Assembly: GCF_038432375.1 (NCBI RefSeq)
Contig: NZ_JBCAUS010000002.1
Location: forward strand, 808,282-872,281
DNA length: 64,000 nucleotides
Direction of reading: 5' to 3'
Origin: Methanococcoides sp. LMO-2
GTDB lineage: Archaea; Halobacteriota; Methanosarcinia; Methanosarcinales; Methanosarcinaceae
Shown here: positions 33,559 to 42,309 of the stretch, in pieces
Layout of the letters: every line of letters begins with the position of its first letter
Numbering within the stretch: position 1 is the first letter of the stretch
Translations under genes and position numbers: made by a program
Notes under the pieces: generated by a model
Database searches by the model: none
The model's input: the letters and a program-made list of their open reading frames with translations, nothing else
What the model was told of the DNA's origin: nothing

Positions 33559-33670
33559 ACAGATGGTTTGATGGATAGATGAACGAGTGGTTGATACATT
33601 CACACCTATCATTTAACCTACAATTCTCTTCTCACAAATTGCCACGTAAATTCTGAAAGCCGGGGGGCGG

Positions 33671-34480
33671 ATGACAGAACTTCAGGAACGATTCTGGGAG
33701 ATCGATCTTCTAAGAGGCATAGCCATCGTCATGATGGTCGCTTTCCATCTGGCGTATGACCTGAAATATTTTAATGCCTATGATATCAACCTGACCTCAG
33801 GATCTATTTTCATGGTCGGAAGAGTATCTGCAATACTGTTCATTGTGCTTGCAGGTATTTCACTTACACTGAGCCATTCAAGGAAATGGCAGATGAAAGG
33901 CACAGGTAGCACCGGGGAAAAAGTTGAAAGATACGAAAAAAGCGAATTTGCAAGATATGCAAAAAGAGGATTGAGAATATTCTTCTGGGGAATGCTAATA
34001 ACTGGCGGCAGCTATATTTTTCTCAGGGATGGAGTGATAGTGTTCGGCATACTCCATTTCATAGGAATTGGCATCATCCTTGCATACCCGTTCCTGAGAT
34101 TCAGGACAGCAAATCTGATACTGGCATTACCTGTGATCGCAACCGGACTGTGGATGCAGAACATTACCTTCGAAATCAACTGGTTTTTCTGGGCAGGTCT
34201 CCGGTCTTCAGGATTCCACTCATACGACTACTTCCCGCTCCTCCCCTGGTTTGGCATCCTTCTTATCGGAATATTCCTGGGGAACTTGCTTTACCCGGAC
34301 TACAAAAGAGCACAACTTCTGTCCAGCATCCCGGATATCTCAGGATACCTGCCTGTTAAAGGGCTTTGTTACATGGGAAGAAGGTCATTACTGATCTACC
34401 TGCTTCACCAGCCGATACTGGTGCTATTGATATACATTACAGGAATTGCAGACATCGGGCAGCTATCACCCATCAGTTAA
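33671..34480 (+). CDS. DUF1624 family membrane protein (acyltransferase-like)
   Basis: 269 residues with about seven hydrophobic segments. The N-terminus FWEIDLLRGIAIVMMVAFH (about residues 7-25), with a conserved Asp-Leu-x-Arg-Gly and His, is typical of DUF1624, related to heparan-alpha-glucosaminide N-acetyltransferase. Later motifs are HFIGIGIILAYPFL and PWFGILLIGIFLGN. It may transfer an acyl group across the membrane; the substrate is unknown. Ends just before the convergent dinB. Confidence 0.8.
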   Translation: MTELQERFWEIDLLRGIAIVMMVAFHLAYDLKYFNAYDINLTSGSIFMVGRVSAILFIVLAGISLTLSHSRKWQMKGTGSTGEKVERYEKSEFARYAKRGLRIFFWGMLITGGSYIFLRDGVIVFGILHFIGIGIILAYPFLRFRTANLILALPVIATGLWMQNITFEINWFFWAGLRSSGFHSYDYFPLLPWFGILLIGIFLGNLLYPDYKRAQLLSSIPDISGYLPVKGLCYMGRRSLLIYLLHQPILVLLIYITGIADIGQLSPIS

Positions 34481-34537
34481 ATGATGAGTTAGCAACCACC
34501 AATTAAATTAAGATCTAAAGTTAAACTAGAGTTAAAG

Positions 34538-35638
34538 TCAGAAGAAATCAGAAAGTCTGGACTGCTTCTCATCCATTTTTTCAAGCTTTGTGACACCAAC
34601 ACCAACCAGCCGGAGCTTGCCCCTGCCCCTGAACTCCTGAAGCAGCACCTTTGCCGTCCTCTTGATGGCAGTGAGATCACTTGAGTAAGCACCCAGCGTC
34701 CTTGCCCTTGTATATGTGGTAAAGTCCTCAAGTCTTACTTTGATAGTAATGGTCTTGAAAAGGTACTTCTTTTTCAAAAGGGAGCCATGCACATTCTCTG
34801 AAAGGGTGTCTATCACAGTTTCCACATACTCCATATCGGAAGTATCGCGATCAAATGTGTCCTCCTTGCTGATGGACTTTACATCGCCCCTCTCAACTAC
34901 AACACGCTCATCGACACCGTTCGCCAGCTGATGCATCACAAGACCGAATTTCCCGAAACGCTCACGCAACACCTGCACATCATAGGTTGCCAGGTCACCA
35001 ATGGTCCGAATCCCCATCTCGTAAAGGATGGATGAGGTCTTTTTACCTATACCGGATATTCTTGAGACATCCAGCGGATGGAGAAAACTTCGAACATCCT
35101 CAGGGCTCACTACTGTCAGGCCATCAGGTTTCTGGTAATCTGATGCGATCTTCGCAATGGACTTGTTCGGGGCCACACCTATGGAACATGTGATGCCCTC
35201 CTTTAAGTGGACTTCCTCCTTGATCTTCAATGCCAGCTCTGCAGCAGCATCATAATCCGAAACCAGGTCGCTAACATCAAGATAGGCCTCATCCACACTT
35301 ACCTGCTGGAACTTAGAAGAATATCCCCTCAGGGCCTCCATAATACTGGAGGAGACCTTTTTGTAAAGCGGCATGTTCACGCGAAGATAGACCGCATTGG
35401 GACAGAGTCGATAAGCCTTTGAGATGGCCATGGCTGAATGTACACCATATTTTCGTGCCTCATAAGAACAGGTGCTTACAACACCCCTGCCCTCACCTTT
35501 CATCGGATCAGAGCCTACAACCACAGGCAGGCCTCTGAGGGAAGGATCTGCTGCAACCTCTACTGAAGAATAGAAGCTGTCCATATCCACATGGAATATT
35601 ATCCTGATGTTCTCACCTTGCAGGCACATGAGCGGCAT
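34538..35638 (-). CDS. dinB: DNA polymerase IV (Y family)
   Basis: 366 residues, a translesion polymerase. Catalytic motifs: HVDMDSFYSSVEV (about 16-28), VSVDEAYLDVSD (about 108-119) and the helix-hairpin-helix SRISGIGKKTSSIL (about 190-203); little-finger domain from about 240. The last residues, QSRLSDFF, are a PCNA-interacting (PIP) box, so the polymerase is probably recruited by the sliding clamp. The start is ATG 35638; a second in-frame ATG at 35629 is possible. No lexA-like control is visible. Confidence 0.95.
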   Translation of the reverse strand: MPLMCLQGENIRIIFHVDMDSFYSSVEVAADPSLRGLPVVVGSDPMKGEGRGVVSTCSYEARKYGVHSAMAISKAYRLCPNAVYLRVNMPLYKKVSSSIMEALRGYSSKFQQVSVDEAYLDVSDLVSDYDAAAELALKIKEEVHLKEGITCSIGVAPNKSIAKIASDYQKPDGLTVVSPEDVRSFLHPLDVSRISGIGKKTSSILYEMGIRTIGDLATYDVQVLRERFGKFGLVMHQLANGVDERVVVERGDVKSISKEDTFDRDTSDMEYVETVIDTLSENVHGSLLKKKYLFKTITIKVRLEDFTTYTRARTLGAYSSDLTAIKRTAKVLLQEFRGRGKLRLVGVGVTKLEKMDEKQSRLSDFF

Positions 35639-35787
35639 TATTGAAAATGTTTGTGCACATCACAATGGATGATACTGTTATCAATTCTGGCCCCGGTCGA
35701 TCCTGGCAAAGGATTTTATGCATAGAAGATATGAAGATGACTAATAAGTATACATGCACAAGTATCAGGAAAAACCGGAAGATAATC

Positions 35788-36075
35788 ATGTACCAATACA
35801 TAGCCATCGCAGCATATTGTGTAGTTCTTTTTCTGACACTGAGAGATATCAGGATATTCCGCCGCACAGGAATACCATCATACAGGAAAGGTGCGCTCAA
35901 AGGACTGGTAGCATCTACCGTGATACTTGCAGGAACGGTACTTGTGTCCATGAATCCTGAAATAGGACTTGTCGTTGTTTTCATAGGCCTTTACATCAAT
36001 CGCAAAGGAATGCGTGAAAAAGTATTCAATGATGCCAACACCCTGGACCGCCTTCTGGGGAAAACGGACATATGA
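35788..36075 (+). CDS. Small membrane protein, unknown function
   Basis: 95 residues from ATG 35788 (GGAAGATAATC just upstream): MYQYIAIAAYCVVLFLTLRD, then two further helices LKGLVASTVILAGTVLVSM and IGLVVVFIGLYINRKGM, ending in a charged tail. The longer open frame back to 35641 has no ribosome binding site and lacks a hydrophobic or conserved character. Divergent from dinB, which starts at 35638. Family not recognised. Confidence 0.6.
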   Translation: MYQYIAIAAYCVVLFLTLRDIRIFRRTGIPSYRKGALKGLVASTVILAGTVLVSMNPEIGLVVVFIGLYINRKGMREKVFNDANTLDRLLGKTDI

Positions 36076-36201
36076 TGATGCACCACGGCAAGTGAAAAGC
36101 TGCAAGGTGTGGCCCTTCAATCCAAAAGGTATAAATGTAAAGGTTTTCTATAAAGGCGATAATCTTAATCATATCTATCTAAATCATACTGGAGATATAC
36201 A

Positions 36202-36396
36202 ATGGGAAATATTAGACAGACAAACATCAAGAACATTGCATTCCGCCTGATCGACAACCACGGAGACGTATTCACAACAGACTTTGAACAGAACAAGGTT
36301 CTCGTCTCACAGTACACAACAATCGAGAGCAAGGTCATCAGAAACCGTGTCGCAGGCTACGTTACACGCAAGGTCGCACATCCTAAGAAGATCTAA
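36202..36396 (+). CDS. rps17e: Ribosomal protein S17e
   Basis: 64 residues, a small-subunit protein of archaea and eukaryotes. [20 protein letters not shown] at the N-terminus and [18 protein letters not shown] near the C-terminus are typical. GGAGATATAC precedes the ATG; TATA-like TCTATAAAGG is near 36147. It is 20 nt before dapA. Confidence 0.97.
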   Translation: MGNIRQTNIKNIAFRLIDNHGDVFTTDFEQNKVLVSQYTTIESKVIRNRVAGYVTRKVAHPKKI

Positions 36397-36416
36397 TTCT
36401 CAGGAAGTGGATCTTT

Positions 36417-37289
36417 ATGTTCGAAGGAGTATTACCAGCCATCATAACTCCTTTCACAAAAGCTGACACCATAGACAAGACAGGTCTTCAGCAGAATATC
36501 GAATTTGTTGAAAATGGTGGAGTTTCAGGAATTGCCGCCTGCGGGACAACTGGCGAATCAGCCACATTGTCCACTGCGGAACACATGGAACTCATTGATA
36601 TTGCAGTTGATTGTGCAAAGGTACCTATACTTGCCGGAACAGGCTCAAACAACACGGCAGAGGCTATCGAGCTGACAAAGCACGCGGAAGATGCGGGAGC
36701 AGCCGGTGCTCTTGTAATATCTCCTTACTATAACAAACCGAACAAAGCAGGACTTATTGCTCATTTTAAGGCTATCGCAGACGCGGTGGAAATGCCGATC
36801 GTCCTTTACAACGTACCATCACGTACAAGCCAGGACATGCCACTTGATGCCATAATCGAACTGGCAAAAGTGGATAACATCGTTGCTATCAAGGAAGCCA
36901 GTGGCAACCTTGACAAGGTCTCACAGATCATCGAGAACACAATGGATGAAGATTTCAATATCATATCCGGCGATGACGGCCTCACCATGCCCCTGATGTC
37001 CCTTGGCGGAACCGGAGTCATCTCCGTGGTCGCAAACGTTGTACCTGAAAAGATGGTAGGACTTGTGGACGCTGTCAATGCAGGTGACATGAATACAGCA
37101 AGGCAGATCCATTACGAGATAGCACCACTCATCCGTGCACTGTTCACGGAAACAAACCCAATACCTGTCAAGCGTGCAGTAGAGCTGATCGGGCTTAACA
37201 CAGGCCACCTGAGATTGCCTCTTGCACCTATCAGCAGTGAGAACGAACAGAAGCTTGTCGATTGCCTGAAAGAACTCGGGTGTATCTGA
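36417..37289 (+). CDS. dapA: 4-hydroxy-tetrahydrodipicolinate synthase
   Basis: 290-residue TIM-barrel enzyme that condenses pyruvate with aspartate semialdehyde in lysine synthesis. Signatures: GVSGIAACGTTGES (about 35-48), Tyr131 of YNVPSRT and the Schiff-base Lys159 in AIKEASGN. Length is normal. Directly after rps17e, and its stop TGA overlaps the dapB ATG (TGATG), so S17e, dapA and dapB are probably one transcript, as in several other methanogens as far as I recall. Confidence 0.97.
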   Translation: MFEGVLPAIITPFTKADTIDKTGLQQNIEFVENGGVSGIAACGTTGESATLSTAEHMELIDIAVDCAKVPILAGTGSNNTAEAIELTKHAEDAGAAGALVISPYYNKPNKAGLIAHFKAIADAVEMPIVLYNVPSRTSQDMPLDAIIELAKVDNIVAIKEASGNLDKVSQIIENTMDEDFNIISGDDGLTMPLMSLGGTGVISVVANVVPEKMVGLVDAVNAGDMNTARQIHYEIAPLIRALFTETNPIPVKRAVELIGLNTGHLRLPLAPISSENEQKLVDCLKELGCI

Positions 37290-38080
37290 TGATAAACGCA
37301 GCAGTTACCGGTGCTTCCGGAAGAATGGGAAAGCTCCTTATCGAAAACATCATCCAGATGGATGGTATACAGCTTTCAGCAGCTTTCGACCTTGTGAACA
37401 TCGGAAAGGATGTCGGAGAGGTTGCACAGCTCGGAAAGCTTGAAGTCCCGATCTCTGATGTTGCAGACATGGCAGCAGTTCTCAAAGAATCAAAAACGGA
37501 TGTCGTAATAGACTTTACAATTGCAGCTGCAACGGTTGTGAACGCACCGGTCGTAGCGGATGCAGGTGTTGACCTCGTGATAGGAACTACCGGCTTTAGC
37601 CCGGAGCAGCGCGCCCTTATCGAGGATGCAATTACCAGGAACAATACCACAGGCATAATCTCACCAAATTATTCCATGGGCGTTAATGTCTTTTTCAAGA
37701 TACTGCAGGAAACTGCAAAATACCTTTCAGATTATGATATCGAGGTCATCGAAGCCCACCACAACCAGAAAAAGGATGCACCTAGCGGCACTGCAATGAG
37801 AGCTGCCGAGGTCATCAGTGAAACACTGGGAGGTAAGGATTTCGTATACGGACGTGAAGGTCTCGCCCCAAGGGCTAAAGAGATCGGAATTCATGCCGTA
37901 CGTGGCGGGGATATTGTAGGCGATCACACAGTTCTCTTCGCCGGAGGCAGTGAACGCATCGAGATAAAACACCAGGCACATTCCAGGAATGCATTTGCAT
38001 CAGGAGCTGTGAAGTCAGCTATCTGGATAGCAAACGCAGAACCAGGCATCTATACAATGGATGATATCCTGGGATTCTAA
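37289..38080 (+). CDS. dapB: 4-hydroxy-tetrahydrodipicolinate reductase
   Basis: 263 residues, NAD(P)H-dependent. GASGRMGKLL (about 8-17) is the nucleotide site, IGTTGFSPEQ (about 95-104), EAHHNQKKDAPSGTA (about 151-165) is the active-site motif with the catalytic histidine and lysine. Start is ATG 37289 overlapping the dapA stop; a longer frame into dapA is not used. A run of seven T at 38085-38091 just after the stop is a likely terminator. Confidence 0.97.
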   Translation: MINAAVTGASGRMGKLLIENIIQMDGIQLSAAFDLVNIGKDVGEVAQLGKLEVPISDVADMAAVLKESKTDVVIDFTIAAATVVNAPVVADAGVDLVIGTTGFSPEQRALIEDAITRNNTTGIISPNYSMGVNVFFKILQETAKYLSDYDIEVIEAHHNQKKDAPSGTAMRAAEVISETLGGKDFVYGREGLAPRAKEIGIHAVRGGDIVGDHTVLFAGGSERIEIKHQAHSRNAFASGAVKSAIWIANAEPGIYTMDDILGF

Positions 38081-38095
38081 CTCTTTTTTTGACCT
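38081..38095 (+). terminator. T-run terminator of rps17e-dapA-dapB
   Basis: CTCTTTTTTTGACC directly follows the dapB stop. No stem is visible. The next gene is convergent. Confidence 0.55.
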
Positions 38096-38214
38096 TAATT
38101 AATTTCTACTATCAAAAACCCAGAGATATTCGCATAGAGAATTCTATCCGTACATGTCGTACTAAAGAGATGACAATACAAAAAACCTGAACTATAAAAT
38201 TAAAATAAAAGATA

Positions 38215-38694
38215 TCAGAGAAGGTGGTTCCCGATATCTTCCGAGATTATCCTTTCACAGTACAAACAACGAAGGACGATCCTCTGTCCGTCAGTACTTA
38301 CAGTGAACTTTGATGAAACCGGTTCGTTACTGTTGGAAATACAATTTGGATTTATACATTTTACCACACCACCCACTATCTCAGGGATGTGCACATGAGT
38401 CTTTTCAGATACCTCAAAGTTCCTGATAATATTGATAGTGGCCTTTGGTGATATCAATGAGATCTTGTCAACCTCATCGACATTAAGCTCCCTTCCTTCG
38501 ATCTTAACAACATCTTTTATCCCATGTACGCTCGGTGCATTGATAATTATGCTTATGACCCCTGAAGCTGCGTTAGGAATATTGAGGATGTTCAGGACAT
38601 TCAGCGCCTGTCCTGCAGTAATATGATCAATGACCGTTCCATTCTTTATCGGATGTACCCTGATCTCAGGTACAGGAGTTTCTCCATTGCTCAT
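38215..38694 (-). CDS. pyrI: Aspartate carbamoyltransferase regulatory chain
   Basis: 159 residues. Binds CTP/ATP and the catalytic chain. The allosteric domain shows RVHPIKNGTVIDHI (about 11-24) and the C-terminal zinc domain has the four cysteines CINPNC and CLYC (about 112-140) that contact PyrB. Its start overlaps the pyrB stop by ATGA, so it is the second gene of the pyrBI unit. Confidence 0.96.
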   Translation of the reverse strand: MSNGETPVPEIRVHPIKNGTVIDHITAGQALNVLNILNIPNAASGVISIIINAPSVHGIKDVVKIEGRELNVDEVDKISLISPKATINIIRNFEVSEKTHVHIPEIVGGVVKCINPNCISNSNEPVSSKFTVSTDGQRIVLRCLYCERIISEDIGNHLL

Positions 38695-39617
38695 TCCAAT
38701 GCCCCCATAACAAGTGCAAGTAGTGCCATCCTTACCGGAACCCCATAGAAGGACTGCTTGAAATAGCAGGCATGGGGAGTGTCATCAACCTTAGGATCGA
38801 TCTCATTCGTCCTTGGAAGAGGATGCATGACCTTAAGGTCCGGTTTTGCCTTTTCCAGAAGTTCAGTGGTTATCTGGAGACTGTTGGCAACCTTACGGTA
38901 TTCGGCAGGGTCCGGGAAACGTTCCTTCTGTATCCTTGTGGCATAAAGAACATCCACATCTGCGATGGCCTCTTCGATGGAATCTGTCTCTGTGACCTTT
39001 ATGTTGCGGCTCCTGAGATCCTCTATGATCTCCGCAGGCATGCGGAGTTCTTTCGGGGATATCAACGTGATCTCTGCCCCGTAAAGGGAAAGAGCATAGC
39101 ACAATGAATGTACCGTCCTGCCATACTTCAGGTCACCTGCAAGAGCTATTTTCAGCCCCTCAAGATGGCTTTCCCGCCTTATGGTGTAAAGATCAAGGAA
39201 TGTCTGGGTAGGATGATGACCTGCACCATCCCCTGCATTGATTATCGGAACTGAAGAGAACTCAGAAGCAAGCTGGGCAGCACCTTCCTTATTGTGCCTT
39301 AGTACAATTGCGTTGGAATAGCCCTGTACAACACGGATAGTATCAGCAAGGGTCTCGCCTTTTGCAATGGAACTCGCATCAACGGAACCAAGGCTCAATA
39401 CATCACCCCCAAGGCGCATCATCGCAGTCTCGAAGGACATGCGCGTCCTGGTACTTGGTTCAAAGAACATGACGGCCAGCACTTTGCCATCGAGCATATC
39501 AGACTTCGTTTTGCCGCTTGCTATCGGCTCAAGTTTTTCAGCAGTATCAAGGATATGGTCGATCATATCTCTTGAGAAGGATTTCATGGAAATGATATGA
39601 AGGTCTTTGAATGTCAT
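38691..39617 (-). CDS. pyrB: Aspartate carbamoyltransferase catalytic chain
   Basis: 308 residues, first dedicated step of pyrimidine synthesis. FEPSTRTRMSFETAM (about 52-66) is the carbamoyl-phosphate site; GDGAGHHPTQTFLDL (about 126-140) and HPLPRTNEIDPKVD (about 264-277) are also diagnostic. No ribosome binding site precedes the ATG at 39615-39617, and a minus-strand TATA (ATTATATTTC) centred near 39645 would start transcription at the ATG, so the mRNA is probably leaderless. Confidence 0.97.
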   Translation of the reverse strand: MTFKDLHIISMKSFSRDMIDHILDTAEKLEPIASGKTKSDMLDGKVLAVMFFEPSTRTRMSFETAMMRLGGDVLSLGSVDASSIAKGETLADTIRVVQGYSNAIVLRHNKEGAAQLASEFSSVPIINAGDGAGHHPTQTFLDLYTIRRESHLEGLKIALAGDLKYGRTVHSLCYALSLYGAEITLISPKELRMPAEIIEDLRSRNIKVTETDSIEEAIADVDVLYATRIQKERFPDPAEYRKVANSLQITTELLEKAKPDLKVMHPLPRTNEIDPKVDDTPHACYFKQSFYGVPVRMALLALVMGALE

Positions 39618-39697
39618 TCATAAGAAAAAGAATTGCATGAAATATAATGTTTGCCTATGGAAAATGAAAGAGAAAAGAGAAATAGACCACAATAGAA

Positions 39698-40144
39698 TTA
39701 TTCTTCCAGTTCTTCAAGGAACTGCATCCATCCCTTTGCATCTTTTACCTTGCACTTTTCAGCTTCCTCACGGAACTTTTTCATACGTTCCGGACCAGAA
39801 AGCTCTTCAATGTCCTTAAGGTCCATAATAGCTCGCAGAAGCCCGGCAGTCTCGTCAAAGACATCTTTGGCCTCATCGAGGGTCATATCGGTCTTCTCGA
39901 GGTAAGTTTCACAGGACTTCGCTTTTTTATTAAGGACAAGAATGCAGTGATCGATATGTTCCCTGTCTTCATCGGTAAGCTTGTCCTTATTGATCAGCTG
40001 CCAGGTGATCTCATGCAATGGGACCTTCTTCCCTTCGAGCTCAACTTCATCAGGTATTCTTTCACCACACCAGAACAAATGCCTGTGAAGGCGAGCCAGA
40101 AGCTTTTCACGCTGCTGTTTGGTTATAAGCTGATCGTCCCCCAT
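39698..40144 (-). CDS. DUF5788-like conserved protein
   Basis: 148 residues, mostly helical and charged. The N-terminal part LLARLHRHLFWCGERIPDEV (about 15-34) and the segment DEDREHIDHCILVLNKKAKSC (in parts, about 58-78) resemble a family found in Methanosarcinales and haloarchaea (I recall it as DUF5788). Four cysteines, no membrane segment. Function unknown. It is divergent from the HPS-RraA gene; ATG at 40142-40144. Confidence 0.65.
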   Translation of the reverse strand: MGDDQLITKQQREKLLARLHRHLFWCGERIPDEVELEGKKVPLHEITWQLINKDKLTDEDREHIDHCILVLNKKAKSCETYLEKTDMTLDEAKDVFDETAGLLRAIMDLKDIEELSGPERMKKFREEAEKCKVKDAKGWMQFLEELEE

Positions 40145-40265
40145 GCTCCTCAGATCCCTTTTGTGGCTTCAAATACCATTAATTATTAAGTACTATGAAC
40201 ATATACCCGGATAGATTTATACTTATTCAGGTACACTACTTTATCAAACTCCAAAAGGTGATCAT

Positions 40266-41546
40266 ATTAGTACAATAATTCAGGTCGCACTTGACCTGCT
40301 GGAGATCGATCGCGCCATACAGATCGCAAGAGAAGCTGTTGAAGGAGGCGCAAACTGGATCGAAGCTGGAACACCGCTTATAAAAAGCGAAGGGATGAAC
40401 GCTATCCGACAGCTCAAAAAGGAATTCCCCGAGCACACAATTCTTGCAGATATGAAGATCGCAGATACCGGTGCTTTTGAAGTGGAAATGGCTGCCAAAG
40501 CAGGTGCTGACGTTGTGATGTTGCTGGGGAATGCAGATGATTCCACCGTTCAGGACGCAGTAAGATCTGCGAGGAAATACGGCGTCAGGCTGATGGCCGA
40601 CCTGATCATAGTAGAAGATCCTGTAAAGAGAGCACAGGAACTGGAAACGATGGGTATTGACTACATCAACATGCATGCAGGCATCGACCAGCAGATGACA
40701 GGAAAGGATCCCACCCCTTTGCTTGAGAGGATAATTCAGGCAGTTGACATACCGGTGGCAGCCGCAGGAGGACTTGATGCAGTTACGTCTGCACAGGCAG
40801 TAAAAGCAGGTGCGAGTATCGTCATTGTTGGAGGTAACATCACACAATCGGATAATGTGACAGAATCTGCAAGAAAGATACGTGAGAGTGTTGATGCCAC
40901 CGAGATTCCCGAGTTCAAACGACAGACACTGGAAAAGGAGACAAGAAGATTGTTCTCCGAAGTATCCACACCTAACATCACCGATGCCATGCACCGAAAA
41001 GGTGCCATGAAGAACATCCGTTCAATGGTCGATGGGAAAAAGATGGTTGGCACAGCTGTCACAGTACAGACCTTCGAGGGAGACTGGGCAAAAAGCGTCG
41101 AAGCCATCGAGGTTGCAGGCGAGGGGGATGTCATTGTGATCTACAATGGAAGCCCTCATATTGCACCATGGGGAGGACTTGCCACCCTCAGCTGCCTGAA
41201 CAAGGGCATTGCAGGGATCGTCATTGATGGTGCCGTAAGGGATATTGATGAGATAAGGAATATCGGCCTTCCGGTGTTTGCAACCAGCAACGTTCCTAAT
41301 GCAGGCGACCCGAAAGGTTTTGGAGAGATTAACGCCACCATCAACTGTGGCACCCAGGTGGTCAACCCGGGAGATTACATCATAGGCGATGACAATGGTG
41401 TAGTTGTGGTGCAAAAGGAACGTGCATATGAAATAGCAAGGCGTGCAAAAGAGGTGGAGAAGAACGAGAAACGCCTCTATGAAGAAATAAAGCGCGGAAG
41501 TACGCTTTCCGAGGTACTTAAACTCAAAAAATGGGAGAAAATGTGA
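40266..41546 (+). CDS. Bifunctional 3-hexulose-6-phosphate synthase / RraA-like protein (apparent ATT start)
   Basis: About 426 residues. The N-terminal half is hexulose-6-phosphate synthase ([36 protein letters not shown]), in archaea used with formaldehyde-activating enzyme to make or split hexulose 6-phosphate for ribose synthesis. The C-terminal half (from about residue 220) is RraA/methyltransferase-like ([34 protein letters not shown]). The fusion is usual in Methanosarcinales. The HPS domain begins at once after the site GGTGATC (40257-40263); no ATG, GTG or TTG lies between the in-frame stop at 40212 and ATG 40395, which is 43 residues into the barrel. ATT 40266 is therefore the likely start. 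Confidence 0.9.
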   Translation: MSTIIQVALDLLEIDRAIQIAREAVEGGANWIEAGTPLIKSEGMNAIRQLKKEFPEHTILADMKIADTGAFEVEMAAKAGADVVMLLGNADDSTVQDAVRSARKYGVRLMADLIIVEDPVKRAQELETMGIDYINMHAGIDQQMTGKDPTPLLERIIQAVDIPVAAAGGLDAVTSAQAVKAGASIVIVGGNITQSDNVTESARKIRESVDATEIPEFKRQTLEKETRRLFSEVSTPNITDAMHRKGAMKNIRSMVDGKKMVGTAVTVQTFEGDWAKSVEAIEVAGEGDVIVIYNGSPHIAPWGGLATLSCLNKGIAGIVIDGAVRDIDEIRNIGLPVFATSNVPNAGDPKGFGEINATINCGTQVVNPGDYIIGDDNGVVVVQKERAYEIARRAKEVEKNEKRLYEEIKRGSTLSEVLKLKKWEKM

Positions 41547-42304
41547 TGATCGAACTTCTGAAGGTACTAGTCTGTGCCCCATTCCTGATCTATGCCTGCT
41601 ACTCCGATATAAAATCAAGAAGAGTTACCAACAGACTCTGGCCAAAAATGCTTGGAGCAGGCGCCATATTCATGCTATATGATGCTTACAGGTTTGGCAT
41701 CCCATACATCAAATGGACAGCTATCTCCTTCATACTTATCTTCACATTCGTTTACATATTGTTCTACCTGAATGCCTTTGGTGGCGCCGATGCAAAGGTC
41801 CTGATGGTGATATCACTTATATTGCCGATCTACCCTGCAATGGAACTCTTCGGCAGACAGCTGCCCATCTTCGGAATACCACCGCTTAACCTTTTCACAT
41901 TCAGCGTATTTGGAAATTCGGTCATCCTGACAATAATAGTTCCTATAGGGCTATTCCTTTACAACATGACACAGCCTTCATTGAAAGAGACACTGAAGAA
42001 ACCACATTACATGTTCGTTGGATACAGGACGCCTGTCTCAAAACTTGACAAACCTCACATAAGACTGATGGAAGCTTTCGAAGAGATTGACAACGAGATC
42101 AGGAATAAGTTCACCACTTCAGGTACAAAACTTGACGATGAGACGATCTCCAGACTACAGGAATATGCAGAAAAAGGCCTTATCGATGAAAGAGTATGGG
42201 TCACACCCGGCCTGCCATTCATGATTCCAATAACTGCCGGATTCATAGCAGCAGTGGTATACGGTGACCTCATATTCCAGCTCACACTGAACTTCCTGCT
42301 CTGA
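41546..42304 (+). CDS. Archaeal prepilin/preflagellin-type peptidase (A24 family)
   Basis: 252-residue membrane aspartic peptidase that removes the class III signal peptide of pilins, archaellins or binding proteins. The first conserved aspartate is in YSDIKSRRVTNRLW (about residues 15-28) and the second in the GxGD-type loop GGADAKVL (about 80-87). Six or so hydrophobic segments with a soluble insert of about 70 residues (KLDKPHIRLMEAFEE...) near the C-terminus, as in FlaK/EppA relatives. ATG 41546 overlaps the HPS-RraA stop (TGATG) and has GGGAG 8 nt upstream. The pilus-type ATPase and platform genes are at 54702-58973. Confidence 0.85.
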   Translation: MIELLKVLVCAPFLIYACYSDIKSRRVTNRLWPKMLGAGAIFMLYDAYRFGIPYIKWTAISFILIFTFVYILFYLNAFGGADAKVLMVISLILPIYPAMELFGRQLPIFGIPPLNLFTFSVFGNSVILTIIVPIGLFLYNMTQPSLKETLKKPHYMFVGYRTPVSKLDKPHIRLMEAFEEIDNEIRNKFTTSGTKLDDETISRLQEYAEKGLIDERVWVTPGLPFMIPITAGFIAAVVYGDLIFQLTLNFLL

Positions 42305-42309
42305 GAAGC

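Noticed and set aside
40236-40994. 252-codon open frame on the minus strand
   Set aside because: Opposite the HPS domain, very rich in Cys and His, not protein-like.
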